Assembly: GCA_910574745.1 (NCBI GenBank) | Contig: CAJTCE010000007.1 | Location: 1-64,000 of the forward strand | DNA length: 64,000 nucleotides | Source of the DNA: Lachnospiraceae bacterium | GTDB taxonomy: Bacteria; Bacillota; Clostridia; Lachnospirales; Lachnospiraceae | Reading direction: 5' to 3' | Part shown: one piece after another, positions 15,691 through 23,583 of the stretch | Layout: each line of letters starts with the position of its first letter | How positions within the stretch are numbered: the stretch's first letter is position 1 | Program-made: the position numbers and the translations under genes | The notes under the pieces: generated by a model | Database searches by the model: none | The model's input: only the letters and a program-made list of their open reading frames with translations | What the model was told of the DNA's origin: nothing

Positions 15691-15864
15691 ATGCAGAAAT
15701 ATTTTTGTAATCCTTGCGGCTATACATATGATCCGGAAAAAGGCGACCCCGAGCATGGCATTGCTCCCGGCACAGCATTCGAGGATCTTCCTGCTGACTG
15801 GTGTTGCCCTTTATGCGGCGTAACAAAAGATATGTTCCAGCCGTGCATTGATAATTACAACTAA
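15691..15864 (+). CDS. Rubredoxin
   Basis: A 57-residue protein with the two CxxC iron ligand pairs, CNPCG at residues 6-10 and CPLCG at 39-43, and the aromatic core YTYDPEKGD. The ATG at 15691 is preceded by GGAGG; five upstream residues of the longer frame are not needed. It ends 8 bases before a strong terminator and is the last gene of the perR cluster. It would carry electrons to the reverse rubrerythrin. Confidence 0.95.
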   Translation: MQKYFCNPCGYTYDPEKGDPEHGIAPGTAFEDLPADWCCPLCGVTKDMFQPCIDNYN

Positions 15865-15871
15865 AAAATGT

Positions 15872-15905
15872 GGGGACAGGATTTACTTACCTGTCCTCTT
15901 TTTTT
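15872..15905 (+). terminator. Terminator of the perR-rubrerythrin-rubredoxin operon
   Basis: GGACAGG (15874-15880) pairs with CCTGTCC (15890-15896), extended by wobble pairs, followed by seven T residues. Confidence 0.9.
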
Positions 15906-16180
15906 GGGAAAATTACCGGACAAGTCATTAGACGTTAATCTGTCAGACGGGTTATTATGCTGATTGATAAAGGAGTTTATTTTCCTTTTCGCATATTTTT
16001 GCAATACACAAGTGACTTTCTCAGATAAAATGAAAGAAATACGTTATAATAAGCCGAAGATTTCATTTTGAGCAAAGAGAGCGATTGAATGGCTGACGAT
16101 TCTATTTGACAACAGGATTTTTATGAAAATTAACGCATGGCTTGGTTTCCTGTTTTTAGGCTTTTTCATATACTTAATTT

Positions 16181-17071
16181 TTATGCCTTATTTTTGCCTA
16201 AAAAGCATTTTGAATGCTCAATAAATTTTGTTGCGGCCATACTGAATGGCTGTCCCCGTTTCCACGCCAAAACGCTCGTTGCATATAGTTGCGGATATAA
16301 CGGCCTGTAAATTACCTTCGACGAATCCCAGAAAGGAACCGCGCCCTCAATGACCAACGAATATGCCAGTCCCTGATTTACCATTACTGCACCATTGGTA
16401 CTCAGATTGCTGATAAACAGGACGTCCAGATTTTGATAATAATCGCCAAACCAGCTTGCCAGCTCACTCTGTACCTGCATACGCCTTGGAAGAATCAAAG
16501 GTAATTTTGACAAATCGCTTGCCGTAATAAATTCTTTTTCTGCAAGGGGGTCGTCAGGCTGCATCAAGACTACCCACTTTTCTTTTATATCCATGCGGAT
16601 AAAATCATATTTTCCCATGTCTATCGGTTCCAGAAGCAGGCCCAGGTCAAGAAGGCCTTTATCCATCTGTTCTTTTACCAGATCCGCAGTTGCTGTAAAG
16701 ATATCGAAAGTAATATGAGGATATTTTTGATGAAAGGCTTCAAATATCTCAGCAAGCAGCTGCACGGAAGCGATTTCCCCACATCCGATGGAAATCTTGC
16801 CTTCCACCTGCTCCTCCTGTTCAACCAGTTCTTTTTCTGTTTTATCGACAAGTTGTAAAATTTCTTCTGCACGGCGGCAAAGCAGAATACCCTCATTGGT
16901 TAGTTTAATTTTTCTGGTCCCTCTGTCAAACAGCTTAACACCGATTTCCTCCTCCATCTGCGCAAGCTGTCGGGAAAGCGTCGGCTGTGTAATATGTAAG
17001 ACCTCTGAGGCTTTTGTTATACTTTCCTCCTTGGCTACAGTCAGAAAATAGCGTAAAACTCTGATTTCCAT
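16181..17071 (-). CDS. LysR-family transcriptional regulator
   Basis: A 296-residue protein with an N-terminal winged HTH (SITKASEVLHITQPTLSRQL, then LFDRGTRKIKLT) and a C-terminal periplasmic-binding-protein-like effector domain (KISIGCGE, DLGLLLEPID, PLILPRRM). Full family length, no truncation. The upstream region to 17390 contains only gene remnants, so the usual divergent target gene seems to be lost; the regulon cannot be assigned from context. Confidence 0.9.
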   Translation of the reverse strand: MEIRVLRYFLTVAKEESITKASEVLHITQPTLSRQLAQMEEEIGVKLFDRGTRKIKLTNEGILLCRRAEEILQLVDKTEKELVEQEEQVEGKISIGCGEIASVQLLAEIFEAFHQKYPHITFDIFTATADLVKEQMDKGLLDLGLLLEPIDMGKYDFIRMDIKEKWVVLMQPDDPLAEKEFITASDLSKLPLILPRRMQVQSELASWFGDYYQNLDVLFISNLSTNGAVMVNQGLAYSLVIEGAVPFWDSSKVIYRPLYPQLYATSVLAWKRGQPFSMAATKFIEHSKCFLGKNKA

Positions 17072-17089
17072 ATATGAACTCCTTTCGGC

Positions 17090-17341
17090 TTACTCACGCC
17101 TTATTAAACATATTTTATCATTCATATGCCTTTTAAGCAATTCAGATAAACCGAAGAACAGCGCTGCCGGCTTATCCGACAACGCTGTTTTCATAAATTT
17201 CCCTGTGGAAATACAGCAAAATGCAACCGATTTAATGTTGTTTTCCACACAGCACTTTAGAACATTTTCATAACAGTTATGCAAATCCTGACGAAGCCCG
17301 TCATTTAATCCGTTATAACAAATAGGCCCTACTGTTAGCCT
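17090..17341 (-). pseudogene. Remnant of a macro-domain protein
   Basis: Read on the minus strand from 17341 the frame gives RLTVGPICYNGLNDGLRQDL, then HNCYENVLKCCVENNIKSVA and FCCISTGKF. This is the central part of a macro (ADP-ribose-binding/hydrolase) domain: VGP, xxCYxxxLxxxxxxxIxSIAFxxISTGxF. After ISTGKF the frame leaves the family (MKTALSDKPAALFFG...), and a stop (TAA) precedes the segment, so both ends are lost. Intact macro proteins need about 170 residues. The recognisable piece is about 50 residues. Decay is inferred from the motif order. Confidence 0.55.
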
Positions 17342-17388
17342 TTACCACCTCTTTGTTTTTATTTTTACAAAATTATTTTATCAACATA

Positions 17389-17478
17389 AGCTATGCCTTA
17401 AGCGAATTAGGAGAATCCATGCGCCCCATTTTAGACGCCATGTACCAATGGGGCACGGAATATAAAAATACGCTCTGA
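17389..17478 (+). pseudogene. C-terminal remnant of an HxlR-family regulator
   Basis: The plus-strand frame reads SYALSELGESMRPILDAMYQ followed by WGTEYKNTL and a stop. This is the conserved end of HxlR/MarR-like regulators (YxLTExGxSLxPILxAxxxWG). Nothing of the N-terminal winged helix precedes it; the sequence upstream is the oppositely oriented macro-domain remnant. It is a short leftover, not a gene. Confidence 0.55.
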
Positions 17479-17490
17479 ACAAAACAGGTT

Positions 17491-19041
17491 TTACAGCTCA
17501 ACTACTCCGGTTGCCACCTTCTCCCGGAATTTTACATCATGCTCCACAAACAGCATTGTGGGCTGATATTCCAAAAGCAGCTTCTCAATCTGCATACGGG
17601 AAAATACATCAATAAAATTCAAAGGTTCGTCCCATATATACAAATGTGCGGATGTCAACAGGCTTGCCGCCAGAAGCACCTTCTTTTTCTGTCCTGCAGA
17701 GTAATCCTCCATATTTTTGGAAAACTGCACCCGCTCCATATCAAGCTGCCTGAGAATTGCACAGAACAGGCTTTCATCCAAATTGTTTTCCTTACAAAAG
17801 CAGGAAATTCCGCCCTTTAGCATAGACGTATCCTGACTGACATAGGAAATGATAAGTCCCGACGCCGTTTCACATACTCCGCTTTCCGTAAAAACCGGCT
17901 TACCATCCGGAAACCTCTGATAAAATTCCTCCATAAATCCTGTCTTTTGCAGAATTATTTTAATAAGCGTTGACTTTCCACAGCCGTTTTCCCCATGAAG
18001 GGCAATCCGCTCGCCTTTTTTTATGGAAAATGTCAGATTTGAGAACACAGGGTTTTTTGCATCGCTATAGGTAACGGAATAATCCCTGACATTCACAAGG
18101 GTCTCCTTATGATGGGAAAGAGGCATAAGCTTTAAATCCACCGGCTGTTCCAAATCCGCTAAAAGTCCTTCTTTTTCTTCCAGCTCCCGGTTTATCCGTT
18201 TTTCCATCTGCTTTACGCGGCTTTGCATCTTTTTGGTTTTCGCCCCGATATAAGCTCTTGTTGCAGGGCTGCGGTCATGCTCTTTTACAGGGTCATAGCC
18301 GATTTTTGTCCCTTCGTTTCTATCTGCCCATGCGGCGATGCGTTCCGATGCCTGCTTTAATTTTCCTATTTCCTTAAGATGCTTTTCATTTTCTGCTTTC
18401 ACAAAAGAATCCCTGCGCTGTTTATTTTCCCACCAGCCGGAAAAGTTCCCGCTCTGTACCTCAATGGTCTGTCTGTTCAATACCAGAACATGGTCCACAC
18501 AGGCATCCAGCAGGTCCCTGTCATGGGAAACAAGAATAAATCCCTTTTTTGATGACAAATACTGCTTTACATTTTCTCTGGTCTCCTGATCCAGATGATT
18601 GGTAGGCTCGTCTATCAGCAGAAAATCATTTTCCCCTGAAAATAAAACCCCAAGCAAAACCTTTGTACGCTCTCCGGGACTTAATGTTTTAAAGGGTCTG
18701 TACAAAATTTCCGCATCCTCGTGCAGCTGCTCCAGTTCGCATATAACCCGCCACAATTCACACCGGCTCTTTAACTCTTCTATAAACTCCGCCGCACACA
18801 GCTCCATCTGCTCTTTTGTAATATGATAGGGAAAACAGTCAAACACGGTTGCCGTGGTAATGGTTCCGCTGTATTCGTATTTCCCCAGCAGCAAATTTAA
18901 AAAGGTTGTTTTTCCCTTTCCGTTACGTCCTATAAAACCCAGTTTCCAGTCTGTATCAACGGAAAAAGATACGTTTTCAAATATATTATCATAGCTTCCT
19001 TCATAAGAAAATGTCAGATTGTTTACACTGATTTGTGCCAT
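17491..19041 (-). CDS. ABC-F family ATPase, Lsa-like ribosomal protection protein
   Basis: The 516-residue protein has two ABC domains: Walker A GRNGKGKTTF and signature LSPGERTKV with LLIDEPTNHLDQ in the first, Walker A GENGCGKSTL and signature DYSAGQKKK with IWDEPLNFID in the second. A long, charged interdomain linker (about residues 185-300) and no transmembrane segments define the ABC-F class. The N-terminus (MAQISVNNLTFSYEG, DTDWKLGFIGRNGKGKTT) and the DEPLNFID box resemble Lsa/antibiotic-resistance ABC-F proteins, which remove lincosamide, streptogramin A or pleuromutilin from the ribosome. The start at 19041 has AAGGAGG. A leader with attenuators precedes it. The drug spectrum is unknown. 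Confidence 0.85.
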   Translation of the reverse strand: MAQISVNNLTFSYEGSYDNIFENVSFSVDTDWKLGFIGRNGKGKTTFLNLLLGKYEYSGTITTATVFDCFPYHITKEQMELCAAEFIEELKSRCELWRVICELEQLHEDAEILYRPFKTLSPGERTKVLLGVLFSGENDFLLIDEPTNHLDQETRENVKQYLSSKKGFILVSHDRDLLDACVDHVLVLNRQTIEVQSGNFSGWWENKQRRDSFVKAENEKHLKEIGKLKQASERIAAWADRNEGTKIGYDPVKEHDRSPATRAYIGAKTKKMQSRVKQMEKRINRELEEKEGLLADLEQPVDLKLMPLSHHKETLVNVRDYSVTYSDAKNPVFSNLTFSIKKGERIALHGENGCGKSTLIKIILQKTGFMEEFYQRFPDGKPVFTESGVCETASGLIISYVSQDTSMLKGGISCFCKENNLDESLFCAILRQLDMERVQFSKNMEDYSAGQKKKVLLAASLLTSAHLYIWDEPLNFIDVFSRMQIEKLLLEYQPTMLFVEHDVKFREKVATGVVEL

Positions 19042-19113
19042 ATTCATTCCTCCTTTTAGAGATTCCTTCATTTTGCAAATAAGAAAAATATTTATGCGCC
19101 TGGTTTTCCTTAC

Positions 19114-19191
19114 TCACAAAAAAAGAAACCGCTTGCTGCCAAACAGTTTCTTTACATACTCAATCCTCTCCATTAAAGAAAGCAATATCAT
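19114..19191 (-). CDS. Leader ORF (25 codons) overlapping the ABC-F attenuator
   Basis: The frame starts at the ATG 19191 (MILLSLMERIEYVKKLFGSK) and ends in RFLFL with a TGA. Its last 12 codons are the attenuator hairpin itself, so ribosome position on this frame would decide whether the terminator forms. No clear ribosome site precedes the ATG, and the mRNA start would be only a few bases upstream, so translation may be leaderless. A second candidate is a start-stop codon pair (ATGTAA, 19157-19152) preceded seven bases upstream by a strong GGAGAGG site. Confidence 0.5.
   Translation of the reverse strand: MILLSLMERIEYVKKLFGSKRFLFL
19118..19153 (-). terminator. Attenuator upstream of the ABC-F gene
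   Basis: On the minus strand AAAGAAAC (19153-19146) pairs with GTTTCTTT (19129-19122), with inner TTG/CAA pairs, followed by a run of seven T. It lies about 75 bases before the gene start, inside the leader frame. Confidence 0.75.
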
Positions 19192-19200
19192 CAATGCCGC

Positions 19201-19229
19201 ATTATATAAAATGATTACATAACAAGCAA
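19201..19229 (-). promoter_or_regulatory. Proximal promoter of the ABC-F gene
   Basis: Minus strand TTGCTT (19229-19224), 17 bases, TATAAT (19206-19201). The transcript would start just upstream of the leader frame and run into the attenuator. Confidence 0.65.
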
Positions 19230-19263
19230 TTAAAAATATTTATCATTACCTATAAAAGCATAC

Positions 19264-19291
19264 AAAAAGAGAGGTTATGAGAACATAATCC
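19264..19291 (-). terminator. Distal leader terminator
   Basis: Minus-strand GG-A-TTATG/CATAACC hairpin with one bulged base, followed by TCTCTTTTT. It stands between the distal promoter (19412-19440) and the proximal promoter. Its 3' arm AACCTCTC could alternatively pair with GAGAGGT near 19394, giving a second fold typical of terminator/antiterminator switches. Confidence 0.5.
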
Positions 19292-19411
19292 ACTTTTGGC
19301 AACATGACAAAACAACATATGTATCGATGGCAATGCTGTAATAAAACGTTTCATGTAATCAAAAGTAAATTATCTCCTCAATGGATACACCTCTCTTCCT
19401 AAGATAGGGTT

Positions 19412-19440
19412 ATTCTAACATTCTCCTATGGAATTGTCAA
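19412..19440 (-). promoter_or_regulatory. Distal consensus promoter of the ABC-F leader
   Basis: Minus strand TTGACA (19440-19435), 17 bases, TAGAAT (19417-19412), followed within 30 bases by a purine-rich GGAAGAGAGG ribosome site and the mini-frame GTG-TAT-CCA-TTG-AGG-AGA-TAA. With no full gene before 19041, it drives a ~360-nt leader. Apart from these elements the stretch 19230-19517 has no gene. Confidence 0.7.
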
Positions 19441-19517
19441 TTTAATCTTTTCTACCAATAGGAAGATTTACGCTGCATTTTGTATTTAAACAAATACTAT
19501 AGCCGTAACGCTTACTT

Positions 19518-20828
19518 TTATCCAATTCCCTTATAAATAATTCCCAGTATAAACACAATGATCGTAAGGGGTACGTAAATTTTTTTCGCCACAAATCCAA
19601 ACCATTTAGGCAAAGGCTTCTCTCGTCCTGTATTCAATTCCTCGGAAATTTTATCAAACCCGAGAACATAGTAAATAGAAACCGCCCCGAATACTGCTCC
19701 AAAGGGTACGATAATAATCGTAACAAAATCCATCCAGTTTCCTACCTTCGCTTCTTCCTCCAAAAACAGTCCTATAAAAAGGCATATTGCGCAGGCTACG
19801 GTAACAGCAATTTTTCTGCTTATATGAAAGCGATGCTGGCAGCTTTCAATAACTGCCTCCAGCATATTCATAAGGGAAGTAATTCCTGCAAATGCAACGG
19901 AAAGAAAGAATATAACGGCAAAGAGCCTTCCCATAGGCATCTGTTGGAATATCCCGGGAATCGTGATAAACATTAAGGAAGGCCCTGCTCCCGGTTCAAT
20001 GTTAAAAGAAAATACTGCCGGCATGATTGCCAGCGCCGCCAGCAATGCCGCCATTGTATCAAATCCTGCCGTCAAAAGAGAGGACTTTAAAATGTCTTCC
20101 TTTTTATGTAAGTAGCTGCCATACACAATCATACCGGAACCGGTAATAGACAGGGAAAAGAATGCCTGTCCCATTGCCATGACCCAGGTATCCACCCTTC
20201 CCAAAAGCTCCCAGCGGGGTACGAATAAAAATCGATATCCTTCCGATGCCCCCGGCAGAAAAGCAACACGAATCGCCAGAATCGCAAAAAGCAGGAAAAA
20301 TACCGGCATCAGTATTTTGTTGGCTTTTTCGATGTTTCCCGCTGAACCGGTTATCAACAGAATCAAGGTAATCAAAACTACTGCGGTATGCCATGGAAAA
20401 CTTCCGAGCCTGCCTGTGGCCTGAGCAAAATATACAGCGGATTCTTCCTTTAAAAGCGCTCCTGTAACCGAACCGCCCAAAGAACGGAGTACCCAGCCGA
20501 TGATAATGGAATATCCGATCGCGATTCCCATAGAGCCTAAAAGAGGAATCCATCCCATGGCTTTTCCGATAGGGGATTTTCCTTCCCAGCATAAAGCATA
20601 GGATCCTAAGGTTCCCGTCTGGGCTTTCCTGCCAATAGCAAATTCTGCCGACAGGCCCGTTATCCCAAACAGAACAATAAAGAAAAAGTAGGGCACCAGA
20701 AATGCCGCTCCTCCGTATTGCCCCAGCCGATAAGGAAACATCCAGATATTTCCCAAACCTACCGCTGAACCTACGCTTGCCAAAATAAAAGCAAAAGCGC
20801 TGCTGAAATTTCCATTCTTATGTTTCAT
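19518..20828 (-). CDS. Sodium-dependent NSS-family transporter
   Basis: The 436-residue protein has about 11-12 membrane helices. It starts with the NSS signature FILASVGSAVGLGNIWMFPY (TM1 with the unwound Na+/substrate site) and keeps GGAAFLVPYFFF in TM2 and the long FFSLSITGSGMIVYGSYL segment of TM6. Bacterial NSS relatives with shortened C-termini import amino acids such as tryptophan, tyrosine or leucine with Na+. It is divergent from a LysR gene, which is a plausible regulator. The substrate is not determinable here. Confidence 0.92.
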   Translation of the reverse strand: MKHKNGNFSSAFAFILASVGSAVGLGNIWMFPYRLGQYGGAAFLVPYFFFIVLFGITGLSAEFAIGRKAQTGTLGSYALCWEGKSPIGKAMGWIPLLGSMGIAIGYSIIIGWVLRSLGGSVTGALLKEESAVYFAQATGRLGSFPWHTAVVLITLILLITGSAGNIEKANKILMPVFFLLFAILAIRVAFLPGASEGYRFLFVPRWELLGRVDTWVMAMGQAFFSLSITGSGMIVYGSYLHKKEDILKSSLLTAGFDTMAALLAALAIMPAVFSFNIEPGAGPSLMFITIPGIFQQMPMGRLFAVIFFLSVAFAGITSLMNMLEAVIESCQHRFHISRKIAVTVACAICLFIGLFLEEEAKVGNWMDFVTIIIVPFGAVFGAVSIYYVLGFDKISEELNTGREKPLPKWFGFVAKKIYVPLTIIVFILGIIYKGIG

Positions 20829-20997
20829 AATATATTCTCTTTCTCTTTTCGTTTTATTCTTCTGACATCAGAGCAAGAACACATTCCAACTTGACGCCTA
20901 TACAGTATTAGCATATCATATACATAAACCCTTGTTAAATTAATAGATTTTATAATATTGTTGAATTTTTTTAATATTAAAAAGAGTGAAAAAAGAT

Positions 20998-21879
20998 ATG
21001 GAAATCAGAAATATTACCACATTTATGCGGGTTGCAGAATTAAACAGTTTCTCTAAAGCGGCAGAACAACTGGGATATTCCCAGTCTGCCGTTACCGTAC
21101 AAATCAGGCAACTGGAACAGGAGTTAAATACAAGATTATTTGAACGTATCGGGAAGCACATCCGGCTGACAGAAGACGGCGCCCAATTTGTTTCCCGGGC
21201 GTTAGATATTCTAAATGCAGTGGATGCGGCAAAAACAATCTCCCACAAGCAGGAAAGTCCATCCGGCACACTGCGCATCGGAACCGCCGAGTCTCTGTTA
21301 ATCAGTGTTTTACCTCCCATTATTATGGAATTTCGCAAAAAATATCCTCTTGTGGAAATAAGCATTCAAACCGGAAAGATCGGAGAACTGTTTGACATGG
21401 TAAAGCAGAATGATGTAGACCTGTTATTCTTTCTGGACAAAAAGACTAATTTCCCGGAATGGACCAAAGTTTTTGAACATTTAGAGCCCGTTGTTTTTGC
21501 AGCATCAAGTAAGCACCCGCTAACTAAATGCCGAAACATTTCTCTGGAAAAAATATTTGAAGAACCATTTTTACTGACAGAAAAAGGCATTAGTTATCGA
21601 TATGATTTAGAACAAATGGCTGCCGCCGCCAACATGGAAATCCATTCTTTTTTAGAAACCGGAAATACAGAGGTTATTACCAAACTGCTCCTGCAAAATG
21701 CAGGTATTTCTTATCTTCCCGAATATACAATCCGTGATCATCTGAAAGCAAACCGTCTTGCCATACTGGATGTCGCATGCCCGAAGCTTCAGATGTGGAG
21801 CCAGCTTGTTTATCATAGGAACAAATGGGTAACGCCGCAGATGAAATTATTTATTGAGATTATGAAAAATAAGATGTGA
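20998..21879 (+). CDS. LysR-family transcriptional regulator
   Basis: The 293-residue protein has an N-terminal HTH (FSKAAEQLGYSQSAVTVQIR, LFERIGKHIRLT) and a LysR substrate-binding domain (GTLRIGTAESLLISVLPPII, then DVDLLFFLDKK, GISYLPEY). The ATG at 20998 is taken; the longer frame begins at a GTG. It is divergent from the NSS transporter with 169 bases between, the usual arrangement for LysR control of a neighbouring transporter. The ligand may therefore be the transported amino acid; this is inferred. Confidence 0.9.
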   Translation: MEIRNITTFMRVAELNSFSKAAEQLGYSQSAVTVQIRQLEQELNTRLFERIGKHIRLTEDGAQFVSRALDILNAVDAAKTISHKQESPSGTLRIGTAESLLISVLPPIIMEFRKKYPLVEISIQTGKIGELFDMVKQNDVDLLFFLDKKTNFPEWTKVFEHLEPVVFAASSKHPLTKCRNISLEKIFEEPFLLTEKGISYRYDLEQMAAAANMEIHSFLETGNTEVITKLLLQNAGISYLPEYTIRDHLKANRLAILDVACPKLQMWSQLVYHRNKWVTPQMKLFIEIMKNKM

Positions 21880-21907
21880 TATGCCATAAGGCTTCTTTCT
21901 CATAAAC

Positions 21908-22342
21908 TTACAGAACATTCCGATTTTTTGCTTCCTCAAAAATTCTGGGATAAATAAGAGGATAAGTCCAGTTATCCGGCAACTCGTTTGTAATGATGAT
22001 TTTTTCCATTTCACTATGCAGTTCTTTTTCAAATGTTCTAATATCCGACGTAAAAATCATCCCGAAGGTTTCCTCATCCTCTTTTTCATTTACTCTGGTT
22101 TTTCCGGTTACAGAATAAGCGCACATGGGACTTATATCAAAATCCTGTGCGCCTGTTTCTTCCATCAATTCTCTTTTTGCCGCACATAAAATATCTTCTC
22201 CCTTTTCCCTGTGTCCGCCGGGAATTTCATAAGTATCCCTTTCCTTGTGCTTACAAAATACCCAACTCCCCTGATATTTTGCAAGTATCACCGTAAACTT
22301 TAATAAGCGATCCTCCACTTTATCATAAAATTTTACTTTCAT
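21908..22342 (-). CDS. NUDIX hydrolase
   Basis: A 144-residue protein with a complete Nudix box at about residues 42-65 that fits the consensus GX5EX7REUXEEXGU (GGHREKGED... to REL-EETGA). It also has the TYEIPGG lead-in typical of 8-oxo-dGTP/NTP pyrophosphatases. The metal-binding Glu residues are present. It overlaps nothing and converges with the LysR gene. The substrate is not predictable. Confidence 0.9.
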   Translation of the reverse strand: MKVKFYDKVEDRLLKFTVILAKYQGSWVFCKHKERDTYEIPGGHREKGEDILCAAKRELMEETGAQDFDISPMCAYSVTGKTRVNEKEDEETFGMIFTSDIRTFEKELHSEMEKIIITNELPDNWTYPLIYPRIFEEAKNRNVL

Positions 22343-22410
22343 TTATCTTTATCCCTTTGAATATTTTATTTCCGACATTTTATTCCGTTTTTCGGATTCA
22401 TTTACATATA

Positions 22411-23097
22411 CTACGAAGAAAGCACTGCAACCAGTCCCTTCATTCTATCCGTATTGTCGGCAATGTCCTCTTTGGTAACGCCATAATAAGAATAAATATC
22501 CCTCAAAATTTTATCAAGATATTTTTTCTTTCCCGGCGCTCCGCTGAAACCTGCTCCGAAAAACTGATGGTTCTTTTCTATTTCCACCTGAATCTCCCCC
22601 ATGTTTTTTATTTTTATCACATACAAATGATAATCCATGGGAAAAAGCTCTTCCGGAACATCTGCCGCTTTTTTTTGATACTCTTCGCAAAGCTTTATAT
22701 ACTCTTCCACTGCCTTTGTATCAGAAAAATCCTTGGGCCTCAATTCCTTTAAAGGCGTGCCCGGTAAATGGGGAGCGTACCGCTCTACCAAAGCTCCTTT
22801 TACATTGCGATAGCCCTCTTTAACCTGACGGCTGTTTTTATCCGGCTCTACTGCTCCATATTGTTTGATCATGTAATCAATTACTTCATCTAAAGTATGG
22901 GACTCTGCCTTAATTCTCTTTATAGTGGCAGCCCTTTTCCTATGGTATTTTCTTTTCCGGTAAGCCGTCTTTATACGGGCAAATACATTTTGATCCATGG
23001 GCTTTCCTGCAATAAATACGCTTGTAGGACCGTCGTTTCCTTTGATCACTGTAACGGCGCTTACTCCTTTAGTTGATTTTCTTTTTATCCTTCCCAA
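22411..23097 (-). CDS. Conserved hypothetical protein with a GNDGPTSVF motif (228 aa)
   Basis: Translation starts at a TTG (23097) with GGAGG nine bases upstream. The N-terminus (SAVTVIKGNDGPTSVFIAG) carries the GxDGPTSxF motif found near the start of sodium-translocating decarboxylase beta subunits and of some uncharacterised Lachnospiraceae proteins, but no membrane helix follows. The rest is charged and helical (RKRKYHRKRAATIKRIKAES) with a ~60-residue acidic tail. No function is assigned. Confidence 0.6.
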   Translation of the reverse strand: MGRIKRKSTKGVSAVTVIKGNDGPTSVFIAGKPMDQNVFARIKTAYRKRKYHRKRAATIKRIKAESHTLDEVIDYMIKQYGAVEPDKNSRQVKEGYRNVKGALVERYAPHLPGTPLKELRPKDFSDTKAVEEYIKLCEEYQKKAADVPEELFPMDYHLYVIKIKNMGEIQVEIEKNHQFFGAGFSGAPGKKKYLDKILRDIYSYYGVTKEDIADNTDRMKGLVAVLSS

Positions 23098-23178
23098 AAT
23101 AAATACCCTCCGATTCTTCTGTCATTAATTCTTCAAAAACGGATTTCTTTCATACTCTCTTAATCTTTCTGTTAATCT

Positions 23179-23583
23179 TCAATTATATGTTATACTGGAA
23201 ATCAAAGCCCTCATCCATTCTTCAATTCCTATCATTATTAATCCTACTACAAACAAATAATCTTCCCAAAAAGTTATTCTTTTACGGCGTTCCTTTACTT
23301 TTTGAAGGGTCGTCGTACTTTTGGGAAATCGCTCTGAAAAACAAAATGCTGCACTGATGACCAGCCAGAAAACACCTGCTAACCCCCATTGTCTCAATTG
23401 AATCAATTTAATAATATTGATTATAACTACAATACTGATTAGTAAATATCTTACATTTTTCTCTATTTTATTTGTAATAAAATACCATGCCATTATAATA
23501 CTTCCGCATATCATAATGCCAATATACAAATTAAATTCCTTGCTCATTGATAAAAAGGCGCCTCCCTCTTTGCGGGCAATCAT
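23179..23583 (-). CDS. Small integral membrane protein, unknown
   Basis: The frame has four hydrophobic segments (for example LYIGIMICGSIIMAWYFI and LLISIVVIINIIKLI). The ATG at 23583 overlaps the stop of the DUF4173 gene (ATGA), which suggests coupling. An alternative start at 23547 (MSKEFNLYIG) has a GGAGG 13 bases upstream and gives 122 residues. No family is recognised. It is the last gene of a leftward run of DUF2975, HTH and DUF4173 proteins. Confidence 0.6.
   Translation of the reverse strand: MIARKEGGAFLSMSKEFNLYIGIMICGSIIMAWYFITNKIEKNVRYLLISIVVIINIIKLIQLRQWGLAGVFWLVISAAFCFSERFPKSTTTLQKVKERRKRITFWEDYLFVVGLIMIGIEEWMRALISSITYN

Noticed and set aside
16123-16223. 33-codon membrane-like ORF (MKINAWLGFLFLG...)
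   Set aside because: It overlaps the end of the LysR gene on the other strand, has only a weak AGGA site and no promoter; probably chance.
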